In this document: one piece after another, positions 48,593-60,123 of the stretch | Layout of the letters: every line of letters starts with the position of its first letter | Numbering within the stretch: position 1 is the stretch's first letter | Assembly (NCBI RefSeq): GCF_014635705.1 | Contig: NZ_BMDI01000001.1 | Location: 248,001 to 312,000 of the forward strand | DNA length: 64,000 nucleotides | From: Oxalicibacterium faecigallinarum | Lineage (GTDB): Bacteria; Pseudomonadota; Gammaproteobacteria; Burkholderiales; Burkholderiaceae_D | Direction: 5' to 3' | The notes under the pieces: generated by a model | Told to the model about the DNA's origin: nothing | Seen by the model: the letters and a program-made list of their open reading frames with translations, nothing else | The model's database searches: none | Program-made: the position numbers and the translations under genes

Positions 48593-49470
48593 TGAATCGC
48601 GCCATGTCTTATCTGATCGCGCTCGGCATTCTGCTTGCCGTTTTATCGTCGACCTTGTTTGTCGTTGATCAGCGTCGTTTTGCGATCGTGTTTGCTCTGG
48701 GTGAAGTCAAGCAGGTGATTAATGAGCCAGGCTTGCATTTCAAATTGCCGCCACCATTCCAGAACGTGGTGTTTCTCGATAAGCGTATTCTGACGCTGGA
48801 TACGCCGGATGCGGACCGTTTCATTACGGCCGAGAAGAAGAACATCCTGGTCGATGCTTTCGTCAAATGGCGCATTGTTGATCCGCGGTTGTATTTCGTC
48901 AGTTTTGGCGGCGACGAGCGTAGTGCGCAAAATCGTATGGCGCAGATCGTCAAGGCGTCGCTGAATGAAGAGATTACCAAGCGCACCGTGCGTGAAGTGA
49001 TCTCCGGCGAACGCGGTAAGGTCATGGATGGCATTCAGCGCAAGGTAACGGAAGAAGCCAAACAGATCGGCGTCGAAATTGTGGATGTGCGCCTGAAGCG
49101 TGTTGATTATGTTGATCAGATCAACAACTCGGTGTTTGAGCGCATGAAGTCGGAACGTGCTCGTGTCGCCAACGAGTTGCGCTCGACCGGTGCGGCAGAA
49201 TCCGAGAAGATTCGTGCGGATGCAGATCGTCAGCGCACCGTGATTCTCGCGGAAGCTTATCGTGATGCAGAGCAGATTCGCGGTGAAGGCGATGCCAAGG
49301 CAACGCAGATCTATGCGCAAGCTTTTAGCCAAAGCCCGGAGTTTTACAAGTTCTACCGCAGCCTCGAGGCCTATCGCGCGAGTTTCAAGACACGTAACGA
49401 TATGCTTGTGATTGATCCGAATTCGGAGTTCTTCAAGTACTTTAAAAATCCGACCTCGGGCGGTCGCTAA
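48592..49470 (+). CDS. hflC: FtsH protease regulator HflC
   Basis: HflC is the partner of HflK. The 292 residues have one N-terminal membrane segment and an SPFH domain (RRFAIVFALGEVKQVINEPGLHFKLPPPFQ), then a coiled-coil rich in Ala, Glu and Arg. It starts within the hflK stop (TAATG). It is followed by a 131-nt gap before hisZ, with no clear terminator. Confidence 0.95.
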   Translation: MNRAMSYLIALGILLAVLSSTLFVVDQRRFAIVFALGEVKQVINEPGLHFKLPPPFQNVVFLDKRILTLDTPDADRFITAEKKNILVDAFVKWRIVDPRLYFVSFGGDERSAQNRMAQIVKASLNEEITKRTVREVISGERGKVMDGIQRKVTEEAKQIGVEIVDVRLKRVDYVDQINNSVFERMKSERARVANELRSTGAAESEKIRADADRQRTVILAEAYRDAEQIRGEGDAKATQIYAQAFSQSPEFYKFYRSLEAYRASFKTRNDMLVIDPNSEFFKYFKNPTSGGR

Positions 49471-49601
49471 GTCGACTGTTTAATCGCCTGCGTTGCAAAA
49501 CCTGAAGCGATTGCCTGATCAAGGCAATTGCTTCATTGCTTTTCTGGCAGTGCATTGTCGAGCTGTTTCATTTCACTTTCCTGATTCATTTCGTTTCCGC
49601 C

Positions 49602-50753
49602 ATGCCAAACTGGCTTCTGCCTGAAAATATTGCCGATGTCTTGCCGTCCGAAGCGCGCAAGATCGAAGAGTTGCGTCGTGCGATTCTGGATAACTTCCAT
49701 TTGTACGGCTACGAGCTGGTGATGCCACCGATGCTCGAGTATGTCGAGTCCTTATTGGCTGGCACCGGTGCCGATATGGATCTGCGCACGTTCAAACTGA
49801 TCGATCAGTTGTCCGGCCGCACCATGGGTATCCGTGCCGATATGACAACGCAGGTCGCGCGTATCGATGCGCATTTGCTTAACCGCAACTCGGTGACGCG
49901 CCTCTGTTATTCGGGCAGCGTATTGCAGACACGTCCAAATGGTTTGCACGCCACCCGTGAACCCTTGCAGATCGGTGCCGAGATTTATGGTCATGCCGGG
50001 CTGGAAGCCGATGCCGAGATTCAGGAACTGGCCCTGTCGACGCTGTCGCTGGCTGGTTTTTCGCAGGTTCGTATGGACCTGTGTCACGTAGGTGTGTTAA
50101 GGGCGTTGCTGGAGAGTGATCCGAATGCGCAACGCGATGAAGCTGCACTGTATACTGCGTTGCGCGCCAAAGACGTGCCGACGCTGGAAGTCATGACAGC
50201 TGTATATGCACCGGTAACACGAGCGGCTCTGCTGGTGTTGCCAACTTTGTACGGCAATGCTGATGTGCTGCAACGTGCGCGCGCAGTACTGCCTGCGTTG
50301 ACGGGTATCACCAAAGCGCTGGACGAACTTGCGATATTGGTGGGCCTCGCTGGCAAGGCGGATGTCACGATTGATCTGGCCGATCTGGGTGGTTATCAAT
50401 ACGAGAGCGGTACGATGTTTGCCCTCTACGTGCCCGGCTTGCCAAATGCGGTGGCGCGCGGTGGTCGTTACGATCATGTGGGCGAAACATTCGGACGCGC
50501 ACGTCCGGCAACCGGTTTTTCGCTTGATTTACGTGAATTGTCCCGATTGCTGCCAGTGGCAGGGCGCAAATGTGCGATTCACGCGCCATGGGGACGCGAT
50601 GCTGCCTTGAAGGAAAAAATTATTGCCCTGCGTCAGGCAGGCGAAATCGTCATTCAAAGCCTGCCAGGCAGTGAAAATGATCAGGATGAGTTCGAGTGCG
50701 ATCGCGTACTCGTGCTTGAAAATGGTAATTGGATTCTCAAAAATTTAGGTTAA
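49602..50753 (+). CDS. hisZ: ATP phosphoribosyltransferase regulatory subunit HisZ
   Basis: HisZ is a class II aminoacyl-tRNA synthetase-like protein that activates the short form of HisG in histidine synthesis. The 383 residues show the HisRS-like core ([38 protein letters not shown]), but the anticodon domain is missing, which separates it from hisS at 41.2 kb. I chose ATG 49602 because MPNWLLPE is the family start; the frame extends 22 residues upstream with a hydrophobic stretch and no ribosome site. hisG is not in this window. Confidence 0.92.
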   Translation: MPNWLLPENIADVLPSEARKIEELRRAILDNFHLYGYELVMPPMLEYVESLLAGTGADMDLRTFKLIDQLSGRTMGIRADMTTQVARIDAHLLNRNSVTRLCYSGSVLQTRPNGLHATREPLQIGAEIYGHAGLEADAEIQELALSTLSLAGFSQVRMDLCHVGVLRALLESDPNAQRDEAALYTALRAKDVPTLEVMTAVYAPVTRAALLVLPTLYGNADVLQRARAVLPALTGITKALDELAILVGLAGKADVTIDLADLGGYQYESGTMFALYVPGLPNAVARGGRYDHVGETFGRARPATGFSLDLRELSRLLPVAGRKCAIHAPWGRDAALKEKIIALRQAGEIVIQSLPGSENDQDEFECDRVLVLENGNWILKNLG

Positions 50754-52070
<1,317 letters not shown>

Positions 52071-52095
52071 TTCCGCTTTCTCTTTTGAGCATCCC

Positions 52096-52644
52096 ATGCC
52101 TGAATCGACCGAATCCGATCTCTGGGTAACATGGGATGCTTATCACCGTGCAATCGAGCGACTTGCACTGCTGATACATGATTCCGGCTGGAAGTTCGAT
52201 CAAGTCCTGTGTTTGGCGCGCGGCGGCCTTCGTCCGGGCGACGTGTTTTCGCGCATCTTCGATGTGCCATTGGCAATTTTGTCGACCAGTTCATACCGCG
52301 ACGGCAATGGCACGCAACAAGGTGCGCTGGATATCGCGCCCCATGTCACGATGACGACGGGCAGCCTCGGCGGCAAGCTGCTGTTGATCGATGATCTGGT
52401 GGATTCCGGCGTAACGCTGGCCAACGTGAGCGCGCATCTGGCAGAACATTTCCCTGCGGTGACGGAGGTCAGAACAGCGGTCATCTGGTACAAGGCATGT
52501 TCCGTTTTCCGGCCGGATTTTTATCTCGAGTATCTGGCAGGGAACCCATGGATTCATCAGCCGTTTGAAGAGTACGATGGCATACGTGCGCATCAGCTGG
52601 GCGCATGGATGAAAAAAGGCGAAGGATTAAGCGACTTGTCCTGA
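52096..52644 (+). CDS. Phosphoribosyltransferase, xanthine/hypoxanthine type
   Basis: A 182-residue type I phosphoribosyltransferase. The PRPP-binding motif LLLIDDLVDSGVTL, with its acidic pair, is intact, and the LARGGLRPGDVFSR loop fits a purine base enzyme. Homologues are annotated as xanthine or hypoxanthine phosphoribosyltransferases, but the substrate is not proven. The place directly downstream of purA suggests purine salvage. ATG 52096 is preferred; the frame runs upstream into purA. Confidence 0.85.
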   Translation: MPESTESDLWVTWDAYHRAIERLALLIHDSGWKFDQVLCLARGGLRPGDVFSRIFDVPLAILSTSSYRDGNGTQQGALDIAPHVTMTTGSLGGKLLLIDDLVDSGVTLANVSAHLAEHFPAVTEVRTAVIWYKACSVFRPDFYLEYLAGNPWIHQPFEEYDGIRAHQLGAWMKKGEGLSDLS

Positions 52645-52755
52645 TAGTGTCAGGTATCTGCGGCCGATTTTTGCATCAGATAATGAAGTGACAAGAGTGC
52701 CTAGCGTTTGCACGACATGTCAAAGCGGGCTTGCAAACGGGAAGTACAAAAGAAA

Positions 52756-52781
52756 AAACCCGTTGACGAATCAACGGGTTT
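52756..52781 (-). terminator. Rho-independent terminator of tRNA-Leu
   Basis: AAACCCGTTGA pairs with TCAACGGGTTT around CGAA. On the minus strand a T-rich run follows. It lies 8 nt past the CCA end of the tRNA. Confidence 0.9.
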
Positions 52782-52789
52782 CTAATGTT

Positions 52790-52874
52790 TGGTGCCCACG
52801 GAGGGACTCGAACCCCCACACCTCGCGGCACATGGACCTGAACCATGCGCGTCTACCAATTCCGCCACGTGGGC
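52790..52874 (-). tRNA. tRNA-Leu (anticodon CAG)
   Basis: An 85-nt class II tRNA with encoded CCA. The acceptor stem GCCCACG pairs with CGTGGGC. The D-arm has GCGGAATTGGTAGACGC, and the anticodon loop TTCAGGT sits between CATGG and CCATG. A long variable arm around GCCGCGAGGTG and a T-arm with GGTTCGAGTCC complete it. The anticodon CAG reads CUG leucine codons. Confidence 0.97.
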
Positions 52875-52913
52875 CTTACTTCTGAAAATTTGCTGCGCTT
52901 CAGAAAGAAAAGG

Positions 52914-52941
52914 ATTATAGCCTAGATATGGAGGATGTCAA
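52914..52941 (-). promoter_or_regulatory. Near-consensus sigma-70 promoter of tRNA-Leu
   Basis: On the minus strand TTGACA (52936-52941) and TATAAT (52914-52919) are both consensus hexamers, with a 16-nt spacer. The predicted start is about 32 nt upstream of the tRNA. The leader can form a TCTGAA/TTCAGA hairpin at 52881-52904. Confidence 0.88.
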
Positions 52942-53047
52942 CAGTGTTTGTGATGAATTTGCATGGCGCATGTCTTGCATGCAAATATCGGCACTGTCCG
53001 TTACACTGCCTTTGTTCCAATAACAATTCAATTAATAGAAACAGCTT

Positions 53048-55501
53048 TTGAGCCAATACACCTACACGATTCCAAGCCGAGAAGAAATTCTCGGACTCTT
53101 GCGCACTGCGACCGGTTCGCATGATGCGTCTTCTCTCGCAGCAGCATTGAACGTCAAGCCCGACGAAATGGATGGGCTGATGCGCAGGCTTAATGCCATG
53201 GAGCGCGATGGGCAAATCAAGCCTGACCGCGCCGGCAATTATCAACTTGCGAATTCCTCGAATTTCATCGAAGGCCGCGTTAGCAGTCATCGTGATGGCT
53301 ACGGTTTTCTGATTCCTGACGATGCCAGCGCCGATATTTTTCTGCCTGAAAAGGAAATGCAGAAAGTCTTGCATGGCGATCGCGTGCAGGCGCGCATCAT
53401 TGGCACGGATCGACGCGGTCGTCCCGAAGGGACGATTGTCGAAGTGGTCGCACGCGCCAACACGCATGTGATTGGTCGATTGCTCAATGAAAATGGTGTC
53501 TGGGTTGTCGCGCCGGAAGACAAGCGTATCGGGCAGGACATTATTATTGCCGGCTCTCCTGGCAAGGCGAAGGCAGGGCAGGTTGTCAGTGTTGAACTCA
53601 CCGAACAGCCGTCGCGTTTCAGTCAGCCGGTTGGCAAGATTGCAGAAGTCCTGGGCGACATCGATGATCCGGGCATGGAAATCGAGATCGCGGTGCGCAA
53701 GTATGGTGTGCCGCATGAGTTCTCCGACGATGCGCGCAAGGCTGCTGCCAAGTTGCCGTCCGAAGTTCGAGCTGTTGATTTGAATGATCGTGTCGATCTG
53801 CGTGATGTGCCGCTGGTAACGATCGATGGCGAAGATGCGCGTGACTTCGATGATGCGGTGTACTGCGAACCGTGCAAAATCGGTCGTGCCGATGGGTTCC
53901 GTTTGATCGTCGCGATTGCGGATGTCAGTCATTACGTCAAGCCAAACGAACCGCTGGATATTGATGCGATTGAACGCAGTACATCGGTTTACTTCCCGCG
54001 TCGTGTGATTCCCATGCTGCCGGAAAAATTGTCGAACGGTTTGTGCTCGCTCAACCCGGGCGTAGATCGTTTGACGCTGGTGTGTGATGCCGTGGTGACT
54101 GCCAAAGGCGAGATTAAGGCCTATCAGTTTTATCCCGCGGTGATTCATTCTGCAGCCCGCCTGACTTATACCGAAGTGGCCGCGATTCTGGGTAACACCA
54201 AAGGTACCGAAGCAGCCAGAAAGCCGACCCTGGTGCCCCATCTGTTGAATCTGTATGCGGTGTATCAAGCATTGCTGCAAGCGCGGCATACCCGCGGTGC
54301 CATCGACTTTGAAACGACGGAAACCTATATCGTTTGCAATGAAGTCGGCAAGATCGAACAGATCCTGCCGCGCACACGTAATGAAGCGCATAAGCTGATC
54401 GAAGAGTGCATGTTGGCGGCCAACGTTTGTGCGGCTGATCTGCTTGAGCGGCATGATCATCCGGGGCTGTACCGCGTCCATGCGTTACCGACCGAAGAGA
54501 AATTGAATCAGGTACGTACCTTCCTCAAACAGGTGGGCTTGAATCTCACTGGCGGTACCAAACCGACGGCGTCCGATTATGCCGAGCTGATGGGTAAGAT
54601 CAAGGGGCGCCCGGACGCAACCCTGCTGCAGACCATGTTGCTGCGATCGATGCAACAAGCGGTGTACAGCCCCGAGAATATCGGTCACTTTGGCTTGTCG
54701 TACGAAGCCTATGCACACTTTACCAGTCCGATTCGCCGTTATCCCGATCTGCTGACGCATCGTGCAATCAAAGCGGTTTTGCTCGGCAAGCGCTACGTGC
54801 CAAAGGGCATTGATACCAGCGTGTTGAATACCATGCTGTCGCCTGCAGCGCGCAAGAAGCATGCGCAGGACCGTGCCGAAGGTAAGAAAAAGGCGGAAGG
54901 TGAGTTGGCAATCTGGGAAGCGCTGGGCATTCATTGTTCAGCGAATGAGCGTCGTGCCGACGAAGCATCGCGAGATGTCGAGGCCTGGCTCAAGTGCTAC
55001 TTTATCCGCGACAAGTTGGGCGAAGAATTTACCGGCGTGATTTCTGGCGTGGCAGGATTCGGCATTTTTGTTCAGCTCGACTCGCTATATATCGAAGGCA
55101 TGGTCCATGTAACGGAGCTGGGTGCGGATCACTTCAAGTTCGACGAGGCACGCCATGAGCTTAGAGGTGAGCGCACGGGCATTCGGTATCAGTTGACGGA
55201 TCGTGTGACCGTGCAAGTCAGCCGTGTCGATCTGGATGCACGCAAGATCGATTTGCGTCTGGTCGATGAGCCTGGCATTCGTACGGTGCTGAAAAACGAG
55301 GCACGCAAGGCTGAAAGCAGGAATGTGCCGGCAGCCAAAAAATCGGCTGCAAAAAAAGCAGAAAAATCTGCTGCCAAAAAGGTCGCTGTGGTGGCAGAAT
55401 CGCCTGCGCATGGCAAGGTCAAAGGGAAGCGCCAGCCGGCAACACCTCAGAAACAGCGTGGCTCGGCAAGCCGATCACGCTTAGGCAAGAAAAAGCGATA
55501 A
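53048..55501 (+). CDS. rnr: Ribonuclease R
   Basis: RNase R is a 3'-5' exoribonuclease for structured RNA. The 817 residues start with a helix-turn-helix and cold-shock domains. The RNB catalytic domain has [12 protein letters not shown] at about 263-274 with the metal-binding aspartates, and the S1 domain is near residues 660-740 ([22 protein letters not shown]). A Lys/Ala-rich tail ends the protein. No ATG lies near the family start, so TTG 53048 is the likely start. It is 2 nt before rlmB, as in Escherichia coli. Confidence 0.94.
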   Translation: MSQYTYTIPSREEILGLLRTATGSHDASSLAAALNVKPDEMDGLMRRLNAMERDGQIKPDRAGNYQLANSSNFIEGRVSSHRDGYGFLIPDDASADIFLPEKEMQKVLHGDRVQARIIGTDRRGRPEGTIVEVVARANTHVIGRLLNENGVWVVAPEDKRIGQDIIIAGSPGKAKAGQVVSVELTEQPSRFSQPVGKIAEVLGDIDDPGMEIEIAVRKYGVPHEFSDDARKAAAKLPSEVRAVDLNDRVDLRDVPLVTIDGEDARDFDDAVYCEPCKIGRADGFRLIVAIADVSHYVKPNEPLDIDAIERSTSVYFPRRVIPMLPEKLSNGLCSLNPGVDRLTLVCDAVVTAKGEIKAYQFYPAVIHSAARLTYTEVAAILGNTKGTEAARKPTLVPHLLNLYAVYQALLQARHTRGAIDFETTETYIVCNEVGKIEQILPRTRNEAHKLIEECMLAANVCAADLLERHDHPGLYRVHALPTEEKLNQVRTFLKQVGLNLTGGTKPTASDYAELMGKIKGRPDATLLQTMLLRSMQQAVYSPENIGHFGLSYEAYAHFTSPIRRYPDLLTHRAIKAVLLGKRYVPKGIDTSVLNTMLSPAARKKHAQDRAEGKKKAEGELAIWEALGIHCSANERRADEASRDVEAWLKCYFIRDKLGEEFTGVISGVAGFGIFVQLDSLYIEGMVHVTELGADHFKFDEARHELRGERTGIRYQLTDRVTVQVSRVDLDARKIDLRLVDEPGIRTVLKNEARKAESRNVPAAKKSAAKKAEKSAAKKVAVVAESPAHGKVKGKRQPATPQKQRGSASRSRLGKKKR

Positions 55502-55503
55502 CC

Positions 55504-56247
55504 ATGAAAAGCAAGATGATTTTTGGCTTCCACGCCGTTACGGCGCGTTTGCGTCATGAAGCCTCGTCGGTTGAAGAGATTTATATTGATGCGGATCGTC
55601 GTGATCCTCGCATGCGTGAACTGATTCGTGCAGCAGAAGCTGCACGTGTTCGTATCATTCCCGTTGATGATGCACGGCTGAATAATATTGTCGGCACACG
55701 CCGTCACCAGGGCGTGATTGCCAAAGCCAGCGTGTTGTCGCTGGCGCGCAATCTGGATGAGTTACTTGATGCGGTGGATGGCCCCCCATTGTTGCTGATT
55801 CTGGACGGCGTGACGGATCCTCACAATCTGGGTGCCTGTCTGCGTGTGGCCGATGGCGTCGGCGCACATGCAGTGATTGCACCTAAGGACAGAGCCGTTG
55901 GCCTGAATGCCACGGCTGCCAAAGTCGCCAGTGGTGCTGCCGATACCGTTCCCTACATCACAGTCACGAATCTGGCGCGTACCTTGCGCGAATTAAAAGA
56001 GCGTGAAATCCTGCTGATTGGTACCAGTGATGATGCGGAAAAAGGTTTGTATGAGGCGGATTTTTCCGGTCCTGCCGCATTGGTCATGGGATCGGAAGGT
56101 GAGGGTATGCGTCGCCTGACGCGTGAAACCTGCGATGTACTCGTCAATATTCCGATGTTCGGCACGGTTGAAAGTTTGAATGTGTCCGTGGCATCCGGTG
56201 TCTGTCTATACGAAGCCCGTCGCCAGCGTTTGGCGGTTGCCGTCTAA
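55504..56247 (+). CDS. rlmB: 23S rRNA (guanosine(2251)-2'-O)-methyltransferase RlmB
   Basis: RlmB methylates G2251 of 23S rRNA. The 247 residues show a small N-terminal substrate-binding domain and the SPOUT fold with [29 protein letters not shown] and [17 protein letters not shown], which form the knot. The start is 2 nt after the rnr stop, so rnr and rlmB are one unit. Confidence 0.96.
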   Translation: MKSKMIFGFHAVTARLRHEASSVEEIYIDADRRDPRMRELIRAAEAARVRIIPVDDARLNNIVGTRRHQGVIAKASVLSLARNLDELLDAVDGPPLLLILDGVTDPHNLGACLRVADGVGAHAVIAPKDRAVGLNATAAKVASGAADTVPYITVTNLARTLRELKEREILLIGTSDDAEKGLYEADFSGPAALVMGSEGEGMRRLTRETCDVLVNIPMFGTVESLNVSVASGVCLYEARRQRLAVAV

Positions 56248-56343
56248 AGCATTCAATTCCGTTTTATTTTGCCCGGCCCTGTCGGGCAAAGACGTCTATA
56301 AAACGCTACCATGGCGTTTTATGTCACCTTGCATTTTCAGACC

Positions 56344-57093
56344 ATGTTTAGCCGTATTCGAGAAGACATCGCCAACATCATGACGCGCGACCCCGCTGCA
56401 CGCAGTGCATGGGAAGTGATTACCTGTTATCCGGGTTTTCATGCAATTGTCATTCAACGATGCGCGCATTGGTTCTGGCAAAACAATTTCAAATGGCTAG
56501 GTCGCTTTACCTCGCATATTGGTCGCTGGTTGACAGGTATCGAGATTCATCCGGGAGCACAAATCGGTCGTCGAGTGTTCATCGATCACGGTTTTGGTGT
56601 CGTCATCGGTGAAACCGCCGAGGTCGGTGACGACTGCACGATTTATCAGGGGGTCACGCTGGGCGGCACGTCTTTGAGCAAGGGGGCCAAACGCCATCCG
56701 ACGCTCGGCAATGGCGTCATCATCGGGGCGGGTGCACAGGTACTTGGATCTTTCACGGTTGGTGAAGGCGCAAAGGTCGGTTCTAACGCCGTCGTCGTCA
56801 AGCCGGTACCGGCTGGTGCAACGGCTGTGGGAAATCCTGCGCGCATTCTTGAGAAAGAAAGCGGTAATGCACGTGACGAGACCGCTGCACGCATGTTTGC
56901 TGCCTACGGCGTGACGCCAAACGGTGATGATCCGCTTTCCAAGGCGCTGCATGGCCTGATCGATAATGCGGCGACACAAGAGCATCAGATCGAACGTATT
57001 CTGGCTGCGCTCAAGTGCGCTGGCATCGATTGCGAAACCCTGGAGACAGCAGAAAAATTTGATCCGGATCAGCTGAATAAACTGGTCGAATAA
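56344..57093 (+). CDS. cysE: Serine O-acetyltransferase CysE
   Basis: CysE acetylates serine for cysteine synthesis. The 250 residues from ATG 56344 ([13 protein letters not shown]) have an N-terminal helical domain and a left-handed beta-helix with hexapeptide repeats ([20 protein letters not shown], later GGTSL). The alternative ATG 56311 would add 11 residues. The C-terminal part ends in an acidic helix longer than in Escherichia coli CysE. It sits 3 nt before yceH. Confidence 0.93.
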   Translation: MFSRIREDIANIMTRDPAARSAWEVITCYPGFHAIVIQRCAHWFWQNNFKWLGRFTSHIGRWLTGIEIHPGAQIGRRVFIDHGFGVVIGETAEVGDDCTIYQGVTLGGTSLSKGAKRHPTLGNGVIIGAGAQVLGSFTVGEGAKVGSNAVVVKPVPAGATAVGNPARILEKESGNARDETAARMFAAYGVTPNGDDPLSKALHGLIDNAATQEHQIERILAALKCAGIDCETLETAEKFDPDQLNKLVE

Positions 57094-57096
57094 CAA

Positions 57097-57804
57097 ATGA
57101 CGAATGAAGAATTGCACGATGTATCGGCATCACTTGCCGATACATCACAACAAGACCTGCTGAACGCACATGACTTGCGTGTGCTGGCAGTGCTGGCTGA
57201 AAAAGAGGCGCTGACGCCTGATATCTATCCCTTGTCGCTGAATGCGCTGACAAATGGCTGTAATCAGTTGTCCAGTCGCGACCCTGTCATGTCGTTGAGT
57301 GAGGGTGACGTGCAGGCAACGCTCGATCGCTTGACGGCGGATAAATTCGTAACGGAAGTGCGGCAGGCTGGCGCACGTGTCGCAAAGTACGAACATCGAT
57401 TGCGTGTTAAGTGGTTGCTGGAACAGGATAAGCTGGCCGTATTGACCGTGCTGATGCTGCGTGGGCCGCAAACGGCTGGAGAGATACGCACACGCTGTGG
57501 TCGCCTGCACGAGTTTGCTTCGATTGCAGAGGTGGAGCAATCGCTGCAGTTTTTGATGGACAAGTATCCGCCGTTGGTTGCGCGTCTGGCACGTGCGCCG
57601 GGAACCAAGGAAGCGCGCTATGCGCATCTGTTATCTGGCGAAATCAGTGAAGAAATGATGGCGGACGAGGCAGAGTCCGGCAAGTCTGCAGGAACAATGC
57701 GGGGTGATAGAATTGCGCAGCTTGAGACGGAAGTTCAGTCGCTTAAAGATGAGATGCAAGAACTGAAAAAGCAGTTTCAACAGTTCAGGCAGCAGTTCGA
57801 CTGA
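57097..57804 (+). CDS. YceH family (DUF480) protein
   Basis: A 235-residue protein with two winged-helix-like domains (LAVLAEKEALTPDIYPLSLNALTNGCNQ is the DUF480 signature) and a C-terminal coiled coil that ends in a Gln-rich stretch. Function is unknown. It is 3 nt after cysE, so coupled. It is convergent with lpxH. Confidence 0.9.
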   Translation: MTNEELHDVSASLADTSQQDLLNAHDLRVLAVLAEKEALTPDIYPLSLNALTNGCNQLSSRDPVMSLSEGDVQATLDRLTADKFVTEVRQAGARVAKYEHRLRVKWLLEQDKLAVLTVLMLRGPQTAGEIRTRCGRLHEFASIAEVEQSLQFLMDKYPPLVARLARAPGTKEARYAHLLSGEISEEMMADEAESGKSAGTMRGDRIAQLETEVQSLKDEMQELKKQFQQFRQQFD

Positions 57805-57818
57805 TCGTCAAAAGTAAC

Positions 57819-58628
57819 TCAATTTGTCAGGACGCTGCCATCTAGACCGTAGCGATGGACGCGTCCTTGGTCATCAATCGCCAGCCAGTCACCACGCGGC
57901 TTGGTGCCATCCAGATCCCAGTCCGACAGAACATGGCGGACATGTCGTGATTCATTGATCATGTGCAGATGTGATGCAGGGCGGTGTGTGTGGCCCTGAA
58001 TCATGATGCGCGCCCCTGTTTCCTTGAACACAGCATCAATGGCGTCGTCATTGACATCCATGATCTCGTACGTCTTGTCCTTTTGGGCAGCACGGCTGCC
58101 TGCGCGCAATTCCGCGATGATCCTTTTTCTTTCGGCCAGTGGCAGTGCCAGAAACCCGGCTTGCCACTGCGGCATGCGTACTTGTGCGCGAAACTGCATA
58201 TAGGCAGTGTCGTCGGTGCAATAAGCATCACCGTGCGTCAGAACGAAAGGCTGATCGGCAATGGTTGTGACAAAAGGGTCGGGCAGTAAGGTCAACCCGG
58301 CAACTTGTGCGAATTGCTCCCCGACCAGAAAGTCACGATTGCCCGCAATCCAGAAGACCGCTGTACCTTGATTTGCCACGTCACGAATGGCGTGTGCAAC
58401 GCGGGCGTGAAACGGATCATCCAGATCGTCATCACCAGGCCATGCTTCAAAGATATCGCCGAGCAAATAGAGCTGACGGGCTTGATGGGCACGCGTTTGC
58501 AGAAAGTCGAGAAACGCCTGTGCAGTATTGGGCATTTCCGGCTGCAAATGGAGATCGGAAACAAAAAGCGCAGCCCATGTTGGCTGCGCTTGCTGCCTGG
58601 CGTCGTCAGATAAACGCGTTGCGCTCAT
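57819..58628 (-). CDS. lpxH: UDP-2,3-diacylglucosamine diphosphatase LpxH
   Basis: LpxH cleaves UDP-2,3-diacylglucosamine to lipid X in lipid A synthesis. The 269 residues have the metallophosphoesterase motifs FVSDLHLQPE, GDIFEAWPGDDD, AGNRDFLVG, THGDAYCTD and GHTHRP. The metal ligands are intact. It forms a minus-strand group with two cyclophilins, as is typical of betaproteobacteria. Confidence 0.93.
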   Translation of the reverse strand: MSATRLSDDARQQAQPTWAALFVSDLHLQPEMPNTAQAFLDFLQTRAHQARQLYLLGDIFEAWPGDDDLDDPFHARVAHAIRDVANQGTAVFWIAGNRDFLVGEQFAQVAGLTLLPDPFVTTIADQPFVLTHGDAYCTDDTAYMQFRAQVRMPQWQAGFLALPLAERKRIIAELRAGSRAAQKDKTYEIMDVNDDAIDAVFKETGARIMIQGHTHRPASHLHMINESRHVRHVLSDWDLDGTKPRGDWLAIDDQGRVHRYGLDGSVLTN

Positions 58629-58649
58629 GCCTGGAAGTGTCGTGTGTAC

Positions 58650-59138
58650 TTAGACGACTTCTGCCTTCTCGATCACGACATCCTCAACCGGTACGTCGGC
58701 AAACATGCCTGCGCGCGAGGTTTTGACTGCCTTGATTTTTTGTACGACATCGGTGCCATCCGTCACTTTGCCGAATACGCAGTAACCCCAGCCATCCTGG
58801 CCTGGATAGTCGAGGAAACCATTGTCATTGACGTTGATGAAAAACTGCGCCGATGCAGAATGCGGAGCCGACGTACGTGCCATGGCGACCGTATACATCT
58901 CGTTCTTCAGGCCGTTTTTGGCTTCGTTTTCGACTGGTTCATTGGTTGGCTTTTGTTTCATGCCAGGCTCGAAACCGCCACCCTGAATCATGAAACCATC
59001 GATCACACGGTGAAAAATCGTGCCGCTGTAATGACCGGCATTGACGTATGCCAGAAAGTTGGCAACCGTTTTAGGCGCTTTTTCAGCATCGAGTTCGATA
59101 GTGATTTTGCCGTGATTGGTGGTGAGAATGACTGCCAT
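58650..59138 (-). CDS. ppiB: Cytoplasmic peptidyl-prolyl isomerase (cyclophilin PpiB)
   Basis: A 162-residue cyclophilin without a signal peptide. It has [18 protein letters not shown] with the catalytic Arg and Phe, and the [10 protein letters not shown] segment. It lies 21 nt upstream of lpxH and downstream of a second, exported cyclophilin. Confidence 0.93.
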   Translation of the reverse strand: MAVILTTNHGKITIELDAEKAPKTVANFLAYVNAGHYSGTIFHRVIDGFMIQGGGFEPGMKQKPTNEPVENEAKNGLKNEMYTVAMARTSAPHSASAQFFINVNDNGFLDYPGQDGWGYCVFGKVTDGTDVVQKIKAVKTSRAGMFADVPVEDVVIEKAEVV

Positions 59139-59196
59139 GTTGGTCCTTGTCTGTATAAAGTGGTGAAGGGCGAAATATAAACGATAACGTGTGCTG

Positions 59197-59778
59197 TCAG
59201 GGTGTTGTGATCGTAGCGGATTCGATAATCACGGGCGACGTTGGTACATTCTGATGAAAGCCGGCATTCCCCGTGCTGACATTCTTGATCTGGTCGACGA
59301 CTTCGGTACCTTTGATCACTTTGCCGAATACCGTGTAACCCCAGCCATCAAAGCCAGGGTAGTTGAGATTGCTGTTGTTTTTGGTGTTGATGAAGAACTG
59401 TGCCGTTGCAGAATGGGGTGCCGCCGTGCGGGCCATGGCAATCGTATAGATTTCATTGCGCAAGCCGTTGTTGGCTTCATTCTGGATTGGTGCGCGTGTT
59501 TTTTTCTCCTGCATATTGCGATCGAAGCCGCCACCCTGAATCATGAAATCGGCAATGACGCGATGAAAAATGGTGCCATTGTACTGACCACTTTTGACGT
59601 ATTGCAGAAAGTTGGCAACGGTAACCGGTGCCTTTTCCTGATTCAGTTCCAGCACGATTTCACCCATGTTGGTTTTAAGCGTAACCCGTGGCAGGTCCGC
59701 TGCCTGCGCATGAGAAAACAAACCGGTGAAAGAAAGAGCTGCGGTCAGAATCAGGAGGTGACGGCGGTAAATGAGCAT
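59197..59778 (-). CDS. ppiA: Periplasmic peptidyl-prolyl isomerase (cyclophilin PpiA)
   Basis: A 193-residue cyclophilin with a signal peptide ([20 protein letters not shown], cleavage near HAQA). [16 protein letters not shown] and [10 protein letters not shown] mark the active site. I chose ATG 59778 because the upstream extension carries no signal sequence of its own. It arose from the same family as ppiB. Confidence 0.92.
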   Translation of the reverse strand: MLIYRRHLLILTAALSFTGLFSHAQAADLPRVTLKTNMGEIVLELNQEKAPVTVANFLQYVKSGQYNGTIFHRVIADFMIQGGGFDRNMQEKKTRAPIQNEANNGLRNEIYTIAMARTAAPHSATAQFFINTKNNSNLNYPGFDGWGYTVFGKVIKGTEVVDQIKNVSTGNAGFHQNVPTSPVIIESATITTP

Positions 59779-60123
59779 ACTGACTTTCTTGGATAGGGAA
59801 AGAGTGAATGGCATACGTTTGCTATGACTGCGATGCAAACCTTGTTGTTGCAGGTCGCCTCATCGTGGCTTATGATCGCGGCCCCGCAGCAAGCATTCCG
59901 TAGCAGTAAAGCAAATGATCTGCCAGCATTCTGATGGGCAAGTTGCCGTAGAAGCCTGGTGCTTCAATGTTATACTGCCGCAAAAATGTGCATTTTATCA
60001 AAAGAGCATACGTACGTGTTTGGCTCATCTGTCGCCGCCGCCTGAGCAATGCCGGGCTTGCAGAACGATGTTTCCAAGCCTTTGACACGTTGAAAACGGC
60101 CGTCGACACAGACATCATCACCC
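59779..60123. other. Intergenic region between ppiA and cysS
   Basis: 345 nt between divergent genes. An extended -10 box TGT-TATACT at 59968-59976 probably drives cysS, with a transcription start about 140 nt before the ATG. The long leader shows no clear RNA element. No protein-coding gene or tRNA was seen. Confidence 0.5.

Larger units (their letters stand above)
52645..53047. other. Intergenic region holding tRNA-Leu and its signals
   Basis: 403 nt between the phosphoribosyltransferase and rnr. It holds the minus-strand tRNA-Leu with its promoter and terminator, listed separately. The stretch 52942-53047 should also hold the rnr promoter; I see only weak boxes there. Confidence 0.6.
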